A stretch of 56,247 bases of DNA from Bacteroidia bacterium. GTDB lineage: Bacteria; Bacteroidota; Bacteroidia; Bacteroidales; Azobacteroidaceae. Where the stretch lies: NCBI GenBank assembly GCA_025996895.1, contig BNTW01000008.1, positions 1-56,247 on the forward strand, given 5' to 3'. Each line of letters opens with the position of its first letter. Positions within the stretch are counted from its first letter, which is position 1. Below, in pieces: positions 15,504-24,250 of the stretch. The notes beneath the pieces are model-generated. The model worked only from the letters and a program-made list of their open reading frames with translations, was not told where the DNA came from and searched no databases. The translations under genes and the position numbers were made by a program.

Positions 15504-16757
15504 TTAAGCAAATTCAATTTGCAATTGTCCGTCATTTTTCTTTTTCTTCGGCTCTGTTAATATTTGGCGTAAATATTCCGGTTTTGCCTCATTCACGGTA
15601 TAGGTGGGCAGTTCGTTACACGTAATGAAATAGCGTGCCCGCTTCATGACTACACCCATTTTGCGCAGGTGCTCGGAAGTAAGCCGGCCGAATTTGCGCG
15701 AAGAAATAATCAGTTGCGCCGATTTGACGCCCACGCCCGGAATACGCAAAATCATTTCGTAGTCGGCCGTATTCACATCGACCGGAAAATGGTGCGGATT
15801 GCGCAACGCCCACGACAATTTCGGATCGATTTCCAATTCGAGATTGGGATGCGTTTCATTCACAATTTCGTCGACTTTGAAACCATAAAACCGCATCAGC
15901 CAATCGGATTGATACAGTCGATTTTCACGCACCAACGGCGGTGTGGGCAGTGCGGGCAGGCGCGTATCGTATTGATTGATATGGATGTAACCCGAATAAT
16001 ATACCCGTTTCATAGCGGGACGCTGGTACATCGCGTCAGCCAAATGCAGAATTTTATTATCGTCGTCGGGACTTGCCCCGATAATCATTTGCGTGCTTTG
16101 TCCGGCAGGCGCAAACTTGGGCGTATGCCTAAACTTCCGACGATCTTCCTTATTCTCCAGCACACCCTGCTGAATGTAGTGCATCGGCCGAAAAACACTT
16201 TGATAATCCTTGTCGGGTGCAATCAGCTTCAGGCTTTGTTCCGACGGCAGTTCGATATTGCAACTCAAGCGATCGGCATACAAGCCCGCTTCGGCAATCA
16301 GTTCGCGGCTCGCACCCGGAATACTTTTTAAATGGATATAACCATTGTAGCGATGGACTGTCCGCAAATCTTTGGCCACACGCACCATGCGTTCCATCGT
16401 GTAATCGGCGTTGCGCACAATGCCCGAACTCAAAAACAGTCCTTCAATATAATTCCGCCGGTAAAATTCGATGGTCAGTTCGACTAATTCCGAAACAGAG
16501 AAAGTGGTGCGCGGAATGTCGTTGCTTCGCCGGTTAGCACAATACCCGCAGTCGTAAATGCAGTGATTGGTCAGCATGGTTTTGAGCAGCGAAACACATC
16601 GACCGTCTTCCGTAAAACTGTGGCAAATGCCCCATCCCGCCGCCGATCCGAGCCCTTTGTCGGTGTTCGCGCGCGACGTACCGCTGGAAGCACAAGACAC
16701 ATCGTACTTGGCTGCTTCTGCCAGCGTTTTCAGTTTATCGAAAATTTTCGGATTCAT
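15504..16757 (-). CDS. Radical SAM/HhH protein, putative DNA modification or repair
   Basis: 417 residues. Radical SAM motif CIYDCGYC (Cys66, Cys70, Cys73), with an extra conserved Cys-rich N terminus, and a C-terminal helix-hairpin-helix (DYEMILRIPGVGVKSAQLIISSRK) that suggests DNA binding. This is the family named putative DNA modification/repair radical SAM protein (TIGR03916). In many genomes its immediate neighbour is a DUF4130/TIGR03915 protein related to uracil-DNA glycosylases. No such partner is in this window, so it is either elsewhere or lost. The gene stands alone between tRNA-His and the two-component genes. The reaction is unknown. Confidence 0.9.
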   Translation of the reverse strand: MNPKIFDKLKTLAEAAKYDVSCASSGTSRANTDKGLGSAAGWGICHSFTEDGRCVSLLKTMLTNHCIYDCGYCANRRSNDIPRTTFSVSELVELTIEFYRRNYIEGLFLSSGIVRNADYTMERMVRVAKDLRTVHRYNGYIHLKSIPGASRELIAEAGLYADRLSCNIELPSEQSLKLIAPDKDYQSVFRPMHYIQQGVLENKEDRRKFRHTPKFAPAGQSTQMIIGASPDDDNKILHLADAMYQRPAMKRVYYSGYIHINQYDTRLPALPTPPLVRENRLYQSDWLMRFYGFKVDEIVNETHPNLELEIDPKLSWALRNPHHFPVDVNTADYEMILRIPGVGVKSAQLIISSRKFGRLTSEHLRKMGVVMKRARYFITCNELPTYTVNEAKPEYLRQILTEPKKKKNDGQLQIEFA

Positions 16758-16762
16758 CTATG

Positions 16763-16770
16763 CAAAGCTA
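16763..16770 (-). promoter_or_regulatory. -7 box of the radical SAM/HhH gene
   Basis: TAGCTTTG on the minus strand matches TAnnTTTG, only 6 bases before the ATG at 16757, so the transcript would be leaderless or nearly so. Confidence 0.35.
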
Positions 16771-16828
16771 CAAAATAAAACACACTATTTTCAGAAAATA
16801 TATATTTTATTATTTCAAAATTTATTAG

Positions 16829-16836
16829 TACATTTG
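16829..16836 (+). promoter_or_regulatory. -7 box of the response-regulator gene
   Basis: TACATTTG matches TAnnTTTG and implies a start near 16843, about 43 bases before the ATG. No standard -33 TTG is seen. Confidence 0.4.
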
Positions 16837-16885
16837 TCGCTGTCACACACAAATCCATTAATCTTATTTTATATTTAAGTACTGA

Positions 16886-18124
16886 ATGAAAAATATTTTG
16901 ATATTAGACGATGATATAACGTTGGGGCTGATGTTGAAAACATGGCTTACCAAGAAGGATTTTATTGTTCATACGGCAATCAGCGTAGCAAATGCCAAAA
17001 AAGAAACCGAACAATTTCAGCCTGATTTAGTTATATCCGATTTGCGACTACCCGACGATAGCGGCATCTCCTTTTTAAAATGGATGAAAAGCATGTATCC
17101 GGAAGTCATATTTATTATGATGACCGGTTATGCCGATGTGCAGACAGCGGTGGAATCTATTCGCTCGGGAGCATTCGATTATGTAGCGAAACCGTTAAAT
17201 CCGGAGGAACTGCTCAAAAAAATCAACGCAGCTAATTCGGTAGTAACGAATCAGAAAGAAGTTAAAACCGCTCAAAAAGCCAAATCAAAATCGTCTTTTG
17301 AGGAAGAACAGTATGTGAAAGGGCAGTCGCTTGAATATAAAAAGGTATATGATTATGTAGATTTAGTCGCACCAACCAATCTGTCGGTGTTTATCAAAGG
17401 CGATAGCGGCGTGGGGAAGGAACACATCGCGCGCATGATTCACGACAAAAGCAAGCGCATGCAAGCACCGTTCATTCCAGTTGATTGTGGGGTAATGAAC
17501 AGGGAACTATCCGCGAGCGATTTCTTCGGCCACATTAAAGGCTCTTTTACCGGCGCGATTACCAATAAAAAAGGCTATTTTGAAGAAGCCAACGGCGGGA
17601 CACTGTTTTTAGACGAAATCGGAAATCTTTCTCCCGACGTGCAGATGCAATTACTCCGCGTGTTGCAAGAAAAGAAAATGAAACCCGTAGGAGCAAGCCG
17701 CGACATTGACATTGATGTGCGCGTGGTGGTAGCGACCAATGAAGATGTAGAACAGGCCATCACGACCGGCAGATTCCGGCGGGACTTATACCACCGTGTC
17801 AATGAATTTTCAATAAAAATACCCACGCTGGAAGAATGTAAAGACGACATTCCGCTTTTTGCCCACCATTTTTTGGCGAAAGCCAATGTCGAAATCGACA
17901 AAAACATTATCGGTTTCGATGAAAAAACGTTAGCCTGCTTGAAGGCCTACAATTGGCCGGGTAATATTCGGGAATTGAGGAACGTGATTTTTCGATTAGT
18001 CTTGGTAACGCAAAATTCAACTACGATTACCATCGACTCTATGGCCGACAATCTTCCGGAAATTCACGAATACTATAAAGAAAAACGAACATGTATCAAA
18101 GCAACAAAACAAAACTCCTTGTAA
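16886..18124 (+). CDS. Sigma-54-type response regulator without a recognisable HTH
   Basis: 412 residues: receiver domain (1-115; phosphoacceptor Asp52, Lys102), a linker, and a sigma-54-interacting AAA+ domain (about 140-375) with Walker A GDSGVGKE (172-179), the GSFTGA loop variant of GAFTGA, Walker B GGTLFLDEIG and the R-finger segment GRFRRDLYHR. NtrC-family activators normally finish with a Fis-type helix-turn-helix of about 45 residues. Here only about 40 residues follow the AAA+ lid (ITIDSMADNLPEIHEYYKEK...) and none resembles that fold. The protein may act without sequence-specific DNA binding, or the end may be frame-shifted. The next gene, a hybrid kinase, starts 34 bases before this stop, so the two are translationally coupled partners. 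Confidence 0.9.
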   Translation: MKNILILDDDITLGLMLKTWLTKKDFIVHTAISVANAKKETEQFQPDLVISDLRLPDDSGISFLKWMKSMYPEVIFIMMTGYADVQTAVESIRSGAFDYVAKPLNPEELLKKINAANSVVTNQKEVKTAQKAKSKSSFEEEQYVKGQSLEYKKVYDYVDLVAPTNLSVFIKGDSGVGKEHIARMIHDKSKRMQAPFIPVDCGVMNRELSASDFFGHIKGSFTGAITNKKGYFEEANGGTLFLDEIGNLSPDVQMQLLRVLQEKKMKPVGASRDIDIDVRVVVATNEDVEQAITTGRFRRDLYHRVNEFSIKIPTLEECKDDIPLFAHHFLAKANVEIDKNIIGFDEKTLACLKAYNWPGNIRELRNVIFRLVLVTQNSTTITIDSMADNLPEIHEYYKEKRTCIKATKQNSL

Positions 18125-20622
18125 TCATAGGATACGGATTGATAGTCGGTGTGGCTATTTTCGGTATTGTATGGATTTACAAGGAATTAGTACGGTTTTC
18201 CGATGCTTTTGAGCCTCCCAAACAACGAAAAGAATTAGTTATTTTGAGTAATACGTTGGCTACGTTGTATCATGCGGAAGGAACAGGCGGATTATTGGCA
18301 ATTGCCACCGACCCGAATCTTCTCTCGGAATACGATGCGTTAATGGTCAATGTATTCCAGCAAATCGATTCGTTGGAAAAAGTATCGCAGGAAACGTATC
18401 TCGACCAGCATTTGGATAGTTTGAAAACACTTTTGTTAAAAAAGCAAGCTAATACAAATGAACTGGTGCATCTGATGAGATTGTTTGAAACGAGTTCGGT
18501 GAAAGAGATTACCAATACCACCGTATTGACGAGCCGCGATTTGGACAAGCTCGATAACTTGCTGGTCAATAATATCCAGCAATCGAAAGACACTTCGGTC
18601 GTGGTTGGAGAGAAAAAAGGTTTTTTCCGAAAATTGGGCGATGCGTTTAAATCCAACAAAGTCGATACAATGAAGCAAATATCGTCTCATTCGGACGAAA
18701 GTAGTCATGAGATCGAACTCGCCACGATAAAAGATACGATTGTCGATTTTATTCGGCAAATCAATGATGTCGCACTAAAAAAGAATACGGCTTTGTTTGT
18801 ACAATTAATGCAAAAACAAAACGAGTTGTATGGCGTGAATGAAAAAACGACGGCACAAATCAACGAGATTATGGACGAATTGGAAGTAAAAGAGCGTGAA
18901 AACGTAGTCCAATTACTGAATATGCGCACGCAAACCGTTGAACGTTCGTCGATTGGCGTTTCCATTATCGCTTTGGCAGCTATATTACTCGCGGTTTTAT
19001 TTATGTCTTGGGTGCTTCGTGAGATTACCAAAAACCAACGGCTGCAGCGTGAAATTGAAGATGGAAAAAAGAATGTCGAACGATTGCTGGCTTCGCGCGA
19101 GCAATTGATGTTTTCGATTACGCACGACATCAAAGCTCCGATTAGCTCGATTATCGGTTATCTGGAATTGATTATGAAGGACAAGCCGACTTCCCAAATT
19201 ACTTATTATATCGAAAACATGCAGCAGTCGGCTTCCCATATTATGGATTTGGTGCGGAATTTATTAGAATTACATTCGTTAGATGCTAATCAGCAGAAAA
19301 TCGAACAGTTGTCGTTCTGTCCGGCAATTTTGTTGCGCGACATTTACGAAAGTTTTATTCCGATTGCCAATAAAAAAGACTTGAAATTTGAATACAGTTC
19401 GGATTTATCTAACGACGAAAATTACCAGAGCGATCCCTACCTTATCCGTCAAGTTGTGAATAATATCCTTTCTAACGCCACTAAATATACGCCTTCGAAC
19501 GGTAAAGTTTCGATGTCGGCCAGATTGGTGACAAAGAAAAAAGAGAAGACCGAATTGCATTTAGAAGTCAAAGATACCGGACCGGGCATCAAAGAAAGTG
19601 ATAAAGAACGGATTTTTAAAGAATTTGAACGTTTGGAATACAGCGGAACAGACATTGAGGGGACAGGCTTGGGCTTAAGTATTACCAATAAATTAGTCCG
19701 CTTGCTGGGCGGCTCGATTGCCGTGGATTCCGTTTTCAACGAAGGATCTGTTTTTAAGGTAATGATACCGCTGTCTAATATTATAATAGAGGAAGAAACG
19801 CCTGTCAAAGAAACAGTTATGCCCGAAATCGTTTCTAACGGATTGTATATGTCGATGGGACAAGCCAGGCCGATTAAGAAAAAACGGGTGAAACTGCTGT
19901 TTATCGACGACGATGTAGTACAATTAAACTTGTATTCCGAATTACTGAAGCGGGAAGGTATGTTGCCCCGCGTATGTTCCGGCTCGCTGGATGCCCTGCG
20001 GTTGTTGCAAAACGAGCATTTTGATATTATTTTTTCGGATATTCAGATGCCCGACATGAATGGCTTCGAGCTAGCCGAGCGTATCCGCATGTCCAACATC
20101 GACGAGTTAAATACCATTCCGATTGTCGGCTTGTCGGCTAATTCGCAGTTGGATAAATCGAAATACGAAGAAGCCGGATTTAACGAATTTCTATCTAAAC
20201 CATTTACTCCCAACCAATTACTTCAAATTATCTTTAAATATACAAGTAACGGAAATGAAATAAAAACGGTATATCCGGCTAAAAGCAAAGGCTTTGTGGC
20301 GTTGATACAATTTGCCGGCGACGATCCTGAAGCGGCTCAATCTATCATCCGCTCGTTTATCGAAGAAAACAACAAAAACAGGATATTTCTGGCCGAAGCA
20401 TTCGAACGGGAAGATTGGGAATGTGTGCGGAAGATTGCGCATAAAATGCTTCCGCTGATGCGTATGATTTCGGCTCGACGGATTGTTACGCTCTTGCAGG
20501 ATTACGAAACCGGCGAAACATCGAAAGAAAACATTGTTCCGTTGTTGAACGGCATTCGTCAGAAAATCAAAGAAGCGGAACATTTTCTCGAACAATATAT
20601 GGTACAACATTCAAACATATAA
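18091..20622 (+). CDS. Membrane hybrid histidine kinase with receiver and HPt domains
   Basis: 843 residues. Two membrane helices (about 9-31 and 290-312) enclose a helical sensor region with no recognised ligand fold. Then come HisKA (phospho-His345 in THDIKAPISS), HATPase_c with NILSNATKYT, DTGPGI and GTGLGLSI boxes, a receiver domain (Asp650 in FSDIQMPDMNG) and a C-terminal HPt domain (His784 in IAHKMLP). A complete His-Asp-His relay is therefore in one protein, able to feed the receiver of the overlapping sigma-54 regulator upstream. The start ATG at 18091 lies inside the regulator gene. The signal is unknown. serA follows within 3 bases but is probably unrelated in function. Confidence 0.93.
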   Translation: MYQSNKTKLLVIIGYGLIVGVAIFGIVWIYKELVRFSDAFEPPKQRKELVILSNTLATLYHAEGTGGLLAIATDPNLLSEYDALMVNVFQQIDSLEKVSQETYLDQHLDSLKTLLLKKQANTNELVHLMRLFETSSVKEITNTTVLTSRDLDKLDNLLVNNIQQSKDTSVVVGEKKGFFRKLGDAFKSNKVDTMKQISSHSDESSHEIELATIKDTIVDFIRQINDVALKKNTALFVQLMQKQNELYGVNEKTTAQINEIMDELEVKERENVVQLLNMRTQTVERSSIGVSIIALAAILLAVLFMSWVLREITKNQRLQREIEDGKKNVERLLASREQLMFSITHDIKAPISSIIGYLELIMKDKPTSQITYYIENMQQSASHIMDLVRNLLELHSLDANQQKIEQLSFCPAILLRDIYESFIPIANKKDLKFEYSSDLSNDENYQSDPYLIRQVVNNILSNATKYTPSNGKVSMSARLVTKKKEKTELHLEVKDTGPGIKESDKERIFKEFERLEYSGTDIEGTGLGLSITNKLVRLLGGSIAVDSVFNEGSVFKVMIPLSNIIIEEETPVKETVMPEIVSNGLYMSMGQARPIKKKRVKLLFIDDDVVQLNLYSELLKREGMLPRVCSGSLDALRLLQNEHFDIIFSDIQMPDMNGFELAERIRMSNIDELNTIPIVGLSANSQLDKSKYEEAGFNEFLSKPFTPNQLLQIIFKYTSNGNEIKTVYPAKSKGFVALIQFAGDDPEAAQSIIRSFIEENNKNRIFLAEAFEREDWECVRKIAHKMLPLMRMISARRIVTLLQDYETGETSKENIVPLLNGIRQKIKEAEHFLEQYMVQHSNI

Positions 20623-20625
20623 AAA

Positions 20626-21543
20626 ATGAAAATATTAATTGCAACAGACAAGCCCTTTGCACCGGACGCAGTCAAAGCAATCCGGCAGGTGTTCGACAAC
20701 GCGGGTATGGAAACCGTTTTATTGGAAAAATATACGGAAAAATCCCAGCTATTGGATGCCGTTAAAGACGTACAGGCGATTATTATCCGAAGCGACATTA
20801 TCGACGCCGAAGTGTTAGACGCGGCCAAAGCATTGAAAATCGTAGTCCGCGCGGGTGCAGGTTACGATAATGTGGATTTGGACGCGGCTACGGCACACAA
20901 AGTGGTAGTCATGAATACGCCCGGACAAAATTCCAACGCAGTCGCCGAATTGGCTTTAGGTTTGATGGTGTATGCGGTGCGCAATTTTTTCGACGGCTCT
21001 TCCGGGTCGGAATTGCTGGGTAAAAAATTGGGTATTCACGCTTACGGCAATGTGGGACGCAACGTTGCCCGTATCGCCAAAGGTTTCGGCATGGAAATTT
21101 ATGCTTACGACGCTTTCTGTCCGGCCGAAGTGATTGAAAATGACGGCGTGAAAGCCCTGTCGTCTGCCGAAGCATTGTACGAAACCTGTCAGTTTGTTTC
21201 ATTGCATATCCCGGCCACCGACGAAACCAAAAATTCGATTAATCACGCGCTGTTGAGCAAAATGCCGAAAAAGGCTGTCCTTATCAATACGGCACGCAAA
21301 GAAGTGATTAACGAGGCTGAATTGGTGAATTTGATGGAAGAACGCACCGGTTTCAAATACCTGACGGATATTATGCCGAAAAATCACGAAGAAATGGTTG
21401 CTAAATTTCCCAACCGTTATTTTTCCACTCCGAAAAAAATGGGTGCGCAAACCGCCGAAGCGAACAATAATGCAGGCATTGCGGCAGCGAAACAGATTGT
21501 CGATTTTTTGGTCAATGGAAATACGAAATTTCAAGTAAATTAA
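20626..21543 (+). CDS. serA: D-3-phosphoglycerate dehydrogenase, short form (SerA)
   Basis: 305 residues, a D-2-hydroxyacid dehydrogenase. The sequence is close to my recollection of Bacteroides SerA: RAGAGYDNVDLDAAT, NTPGQNSNAVAELALG, the nucleotide loop HAYGNVGRNVA, NTARKEVINE with the catalytic arginine, and KKMGAQTAEAN. It oxidises 3-phosphoglycerate to 3-phosphohydroxypyruvate, the first step of serine synthesis. The dinucleotide loop starts Ala-Tyr-Gly rather than Gly-x-Gly, which I believe is normal in this subgroup. It lacks the ACT and ASB regulatory domains of long SerA. The serC gene that often accompanies it is not here. The gene begins 3 bases after the kinase, so it may be read from that transcript. 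Confidence 0.9.
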   Translation: MKILIATDKPFAPDAVKAIRQVFDNAGMETVLLEKYTEKSQLLDAVKDVQAIIIRSDIIDAEVLDAAKALKIVVRAGAGYDNVDLDAATAHKVVVMNTPGQNSNAVAELALGLMVYAVRNFFDGSSGSELLGKKLGIHAYGNVGRNVARIAKGFGMEIYAYDAFCPAEVIENDGVKALSSAEALYETCQFVSLHIPATDETKNSINHALLSKMPKKAVLINTARKEVINEAELVNLMEERTGFKYLTDIMPKNHEEMVAKFPNRYFSTPKKMGAQTAEANNNAGIAAAKQIVDFLVNGNTKFQVN

Positions 21544-21549
21544 ACAGTC

Positions 21550-21612
21550 TGTCATTCTGACGAAAGTCAGAATCCCCCATTCAGGGGATTGCGGGTCAAG
21601 CCCACAATGACA
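21550..21612. repeat. 63-bp multi-hairpin intergenic element
   Basis: Bounded by TGTCATT (21550-21556) and its reverse complement AATGACA (21606-21612). Inside are a CTGAC/GTCAG stem with a GAAA loop (21557-21570), an AATCCCC/GGGGATT stem (21571-21590) and a GGG/CCC stem (21593-21603). Three hairpins closed by terminal inverted repeats give a cloverleaf-like shape, the form of REP/MITE-type repeats that spread between genes. Confidence 0.65.
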
Positions 21613-21626
21613 TAAAATTACGAATA

Positions 21627-22850
21627 ATGGGAATAAAATTTAGACTTACCATATTGCAATTTCTCCAGTTTTTTATCTGGGGAGCGTGGCTGATTTCATT
21701 CGGAGGTTATATGTTCAGCCTCGGCATGGGCGATAAAATCGGTACTCTGTTTGCTACAGCGGGGGTCGCCTCGTTCATTATGCCGACGATTGCCGGCATT
21801 ATTGCCGACCGGTGGCTAAATACCGAACGTCTGCTCGGAATTCTGCATATTTTGGGGGCTGCTTGCCTTTTTGCCGCTTCACGTGCGACGGGATTCGACC
21901 AATTGTATCTTTGTATGTTCCTCAATGCCTTGGTGTTTATGCCGACCATCGGATTAAGTTACTCGGTTTGCTATGCCACCATGCCGAAATTCGGACTGGA
22001 TACGGTCAAAGACTTTCCGCCAATTCGCTCGTGGGGAACGGTAGGATTTATTGTTGCCATGTGGATTATCAATTTGGCAGGTTGGGGATTAAGTTCCAAT
22101 CAGTTGCTGTTGGCAAGCGGCGCAAGTTTGCTATTAGGATTTTACGCTTTCACACTTCCGCCCGACGCTCCTATTCGCGCCAGAAAAGGCAGTTCGCTGC
22201 TTTCGATACTCGGTTTGGACGCATTGGGAATCTTGAAGGAAAAGAAAATGGCGGTGTTCTTCCTGTTTGCCGTTCTGCTCGGCGTCTGTTTGCAAATCAC
22301 CAATTCCTATGGAAGCGCGTTTATCCAAAGTTTCAAAGACGTTTATCCCGGCTCATTTGCCGTAGAATACAACAACATTTTTTTGTCTATTTCGCAGATA
22401 GCGGAAGCCCTGTTTATTCTGGCTATTCCGTTTTTCCTGCGCAAATTCGGAATTAAAACCGTGATGCTGATGAGTTTCGGCGCGTGGATATTGCGTTTCG
22501 GTTTCTTCGGTATAGGCAATCCGGAAGGCTGGGGTATGGTTTGGCTGACGCTTTCCATGATTATCTATGGCTTGGCGTTCGATTTCTTCAATATTTCCGG
22601 CTCGTTGTTTATTAATAATGAAACACCCGAACGGTTTCAAGCGAGTGCGCAAGGAATGTTGATGATGGTAACAAACGGTCTCGGTGCAATTCTCGGCAAT
22701 TACGGAGCACAGAGTATCATTAATCATTTTACGGAAAATCAAGTTACCGACTGGAAAACCTGCTGGTTTCTCTTTGCCGGTTACGCGCTTGTTATCGGAA
22801 TTTTATTTGCCATTTGCTTTCAATACAAACACAACAAACAAAAACCGTAA
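21627..22850 (+). CDS. Nucleoside/H+ symporter-type MFS permease (NupG family)
   Basis: 407 residues with twelve hydrophobic segments. The opening LTILQFLQFFIWGAWLISFGGYM and the DFPPIRSWGTVGFI segment are hallmarks of the nucleoside:H+ symporter (NHS) family, which includes E. coli NupG and XapB. It should import nucleosides across the inner membrane; which ones cannot be told. It is separated from serA by the multi-hairpin element and is convergent with tyrS, with 3 bases between stops. No nucleoside-catabolic gene is adjacent, so it appears to be a single-gene unit. Confidence 0.85.
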   Translation: MGIKFRLTILQFLQFFIWGAWLISFGGYMFSLGMGDKIGTLFATAGVASFIMPTIAGIIADRWLNTERLLGILHILGAACLFAASRATGFDQLYLCMFLNALVFMPTIGLSYSVCYATMPKFGLDTVKDFPPIRSWGTVGFIVAMWIINLAGWGLSSNQLLLASGASLLLGFYAFTLPPDAPIRARKGSSLLSILGLDALGILKEKKMAVFFLFAVLLGVCLQITNSYGSAFIQSFKDVYPGSFAVEYNNIFLSISQIAEALFILAIPFFLRKFGIKTVMLMSFGAWILRFGFFGIGNPEGWGMVWLTLSMIIYGLAFDFFNISGSLFINNETPERFQASAQGMLMMVTNGLGAILGNYGAQSIINHFTENQVTDWKTCWFLFAGYALVIGILFAICFQYKHNKQKP

Positions 22851-22853
22851 CGA

Positions 22854-24146
22854 CTATTTCGCAATCAGCAGAAAATAATTTTTCTTGCCTTTTTGCACCA
22901 ACAGATATTTACCGCCCAGCAGATAATTTGAATCAATCAATGCATCGGGGGCGGTTAATTTTTCTTTGTTAATGCTCACTCCCCCGCTCTGCACGAGCTT
23001 GCGCATTTCGCTTTTCGAGGGGAAAACCGGTGCTTTTTCCACCAACAAATCGACTGCTTTAATGCCTTCGGCTAATTCAGATTGAACAATTTCGTATTGT
23101 TCCACTCCCGAAAAAACATCAAGCAAGGTGGCTTCGTCTAATTTCTTCAATGTTTCGGATGTGGAATTTCCGAACAGAATATTGGAAGCCTCAACAGCGG
23201 TTTCGTAATCTTCGAGCGAATGTACCATGACGGTAACTTCCTTTGCCAGACGCTTTTGCAATGGACGAAGATGCGGAGCCGCCTGTTGTTCGGCAATCAA
23301 GCCGTCGATTTCATCCTTATCCAAAGCAGTAAAAATCTTGATATATTTTTCAGCGTCTAAATCTCTGACATTCAGCCAAAATTGATAAAATTTGTAGGGC
23401 GAAGTGTAACGTCTGTCCAACCAGACGTTGCCGGACTCTGTCTTGCCGAATTTTCCGCCGTCGGCTTTCGTAATCAGTGGACAAGTCAGCGCAAAAGCCT
23501 CGCCGTTCAGCTTTTTGCGAATAAGTTCTGTTCCCGTCGTGATATTTCCCCATTGGTCGGAGCCGCCCATCTGCAACCGGCAATCGTAATTTTCATACAA
23601 GAAGAGGTAATCGTAGCCCTGCAATAATTGGTATGAAAACTCGGTAAATGACATTCCTTCGCTCGACTCGGAACTCAAGCGTTTTTTGACGGAATCTTTT
23701 GACATCATATAATTGACAGTGATGTATTTGCCGATATCACGGATAAAATGCAAAAACGAATAATCCTTTGTCCAATCGTAATTATTGACTAAAATCGCCT
23801 TGTTCGGTTGGTCGGAATCAAAATCCAGAAACTTGGCCAACTGCACTTTAATACCTTCCTGATTTTTACGCAACGTATTTTCATCCAGCAGATTACGTTC
23901 CTGCGATTTCATGGAAGGGTCGCCAATCATGCCGGTCGCACCACCAACCAACGCAATCGGACGATGTCCCGCCCGCTGAAAATGCTTCAACATCATCACG
24001 CCGACCAAGTGACCGATATGTAGCGAATCGGCCGTCGGGTCAATCCCCACATACGCCGACGTCATTCTTTTTTGCAAAACTTCTTCCGTTCCGGGCATCA
24101 TGTCGTGAATCATGCCCCGCCATTTCAATTCTTCTACAAAATTCAT
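22854..24146 (-). CDS. tyrS: Tyrosyl-tRNA synthetase
   Basis: 430 residues. Class I synthetase with the ATP-binding HIGH motif at 43-46 and the KMSKS-equivalent KFGKT at 232-236, tyrosine-pocket elements ([27 protein letters not shown]), and a C-terminal S4-like RNA-binding domain (about 360-425). It charges tRNA-Tyr in the cytoplasm. The form with KFGKT is the TyrRS-S type typical of most bacteria. No T-box is seen upstream, as expected outside Firmicutes. A -7 box lies about 25 bases before the ATG. Confidence 0.97.
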   Translation of the reverse strand: MNFVEELKWRGMIHDMMPGTEEVLQKRMTSAYVGIDPTADSLHIGHLVGVMMLKHFQRAGHRPIALVGGATGMIGDPSMKSQERNLLDENTLRKNQEGIKVQLAKFLDFDSDQPNKAILVNNYDWTKDYSFLHFIRDIGKYITVNYMMSKDSVKKRLSSESSEGMSFTEFSYQLLQGYDYLFLYENYDCRLQMGGSDQWGNITTGTELIRKKLNGEAFALTCPLITKADGGKFGKTESGNVWLDRRYTSPYKFYQFWLNVRDLDAEKYIKIFTALDKDEIDGLIAEQQAAPHLRPLQKRLAKEVTVMVHSLEDYETAVEASNILFGNSTSETLKKLDEATLLDVFSGVEQYEIVQSELAEGIKAVDLLVEKAPVFPSKSEMRKLVQSGGVSINKEKLTAPDALIDSNYLLGGKYLLVQKGKKNYFLLIAK

Positions 24147-24169
24147 TTGTTTTTCCTTTTATGCGAGTG

Positions 24170-24177
24170 CAAAGGTA
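24170..24177 (-). promoter_or_regulatory. -7 box of tyrS
   Basis: TACCTTTG on the minus strand, an exact TAnnTTTG match, with the implied transcript start about 16 bases before the tyrS ATG. Confidence 0.5.
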
Positions 24178-24250
24178 ATAAAAATAAGGGAAAACAGTTA
24201 CATACACTTTCAACAAAAATAACCGGTTCCGTTTATATTGGACTTCACCG

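Noticed and set aside
20626..21543. serA with a defective nucleotide-binding loop (AYGNVG)
   Set aside because: The Ala in place of the first Gly is, as I recall, normal for the short Bacteroidetes SerA, and all other motifs are intact.
24147..24250. T-box leader for tyrS
   Set aside because: No T-box sequence or specifier hairpin is present, and T-boxes are not expected in Bacteroidetes.
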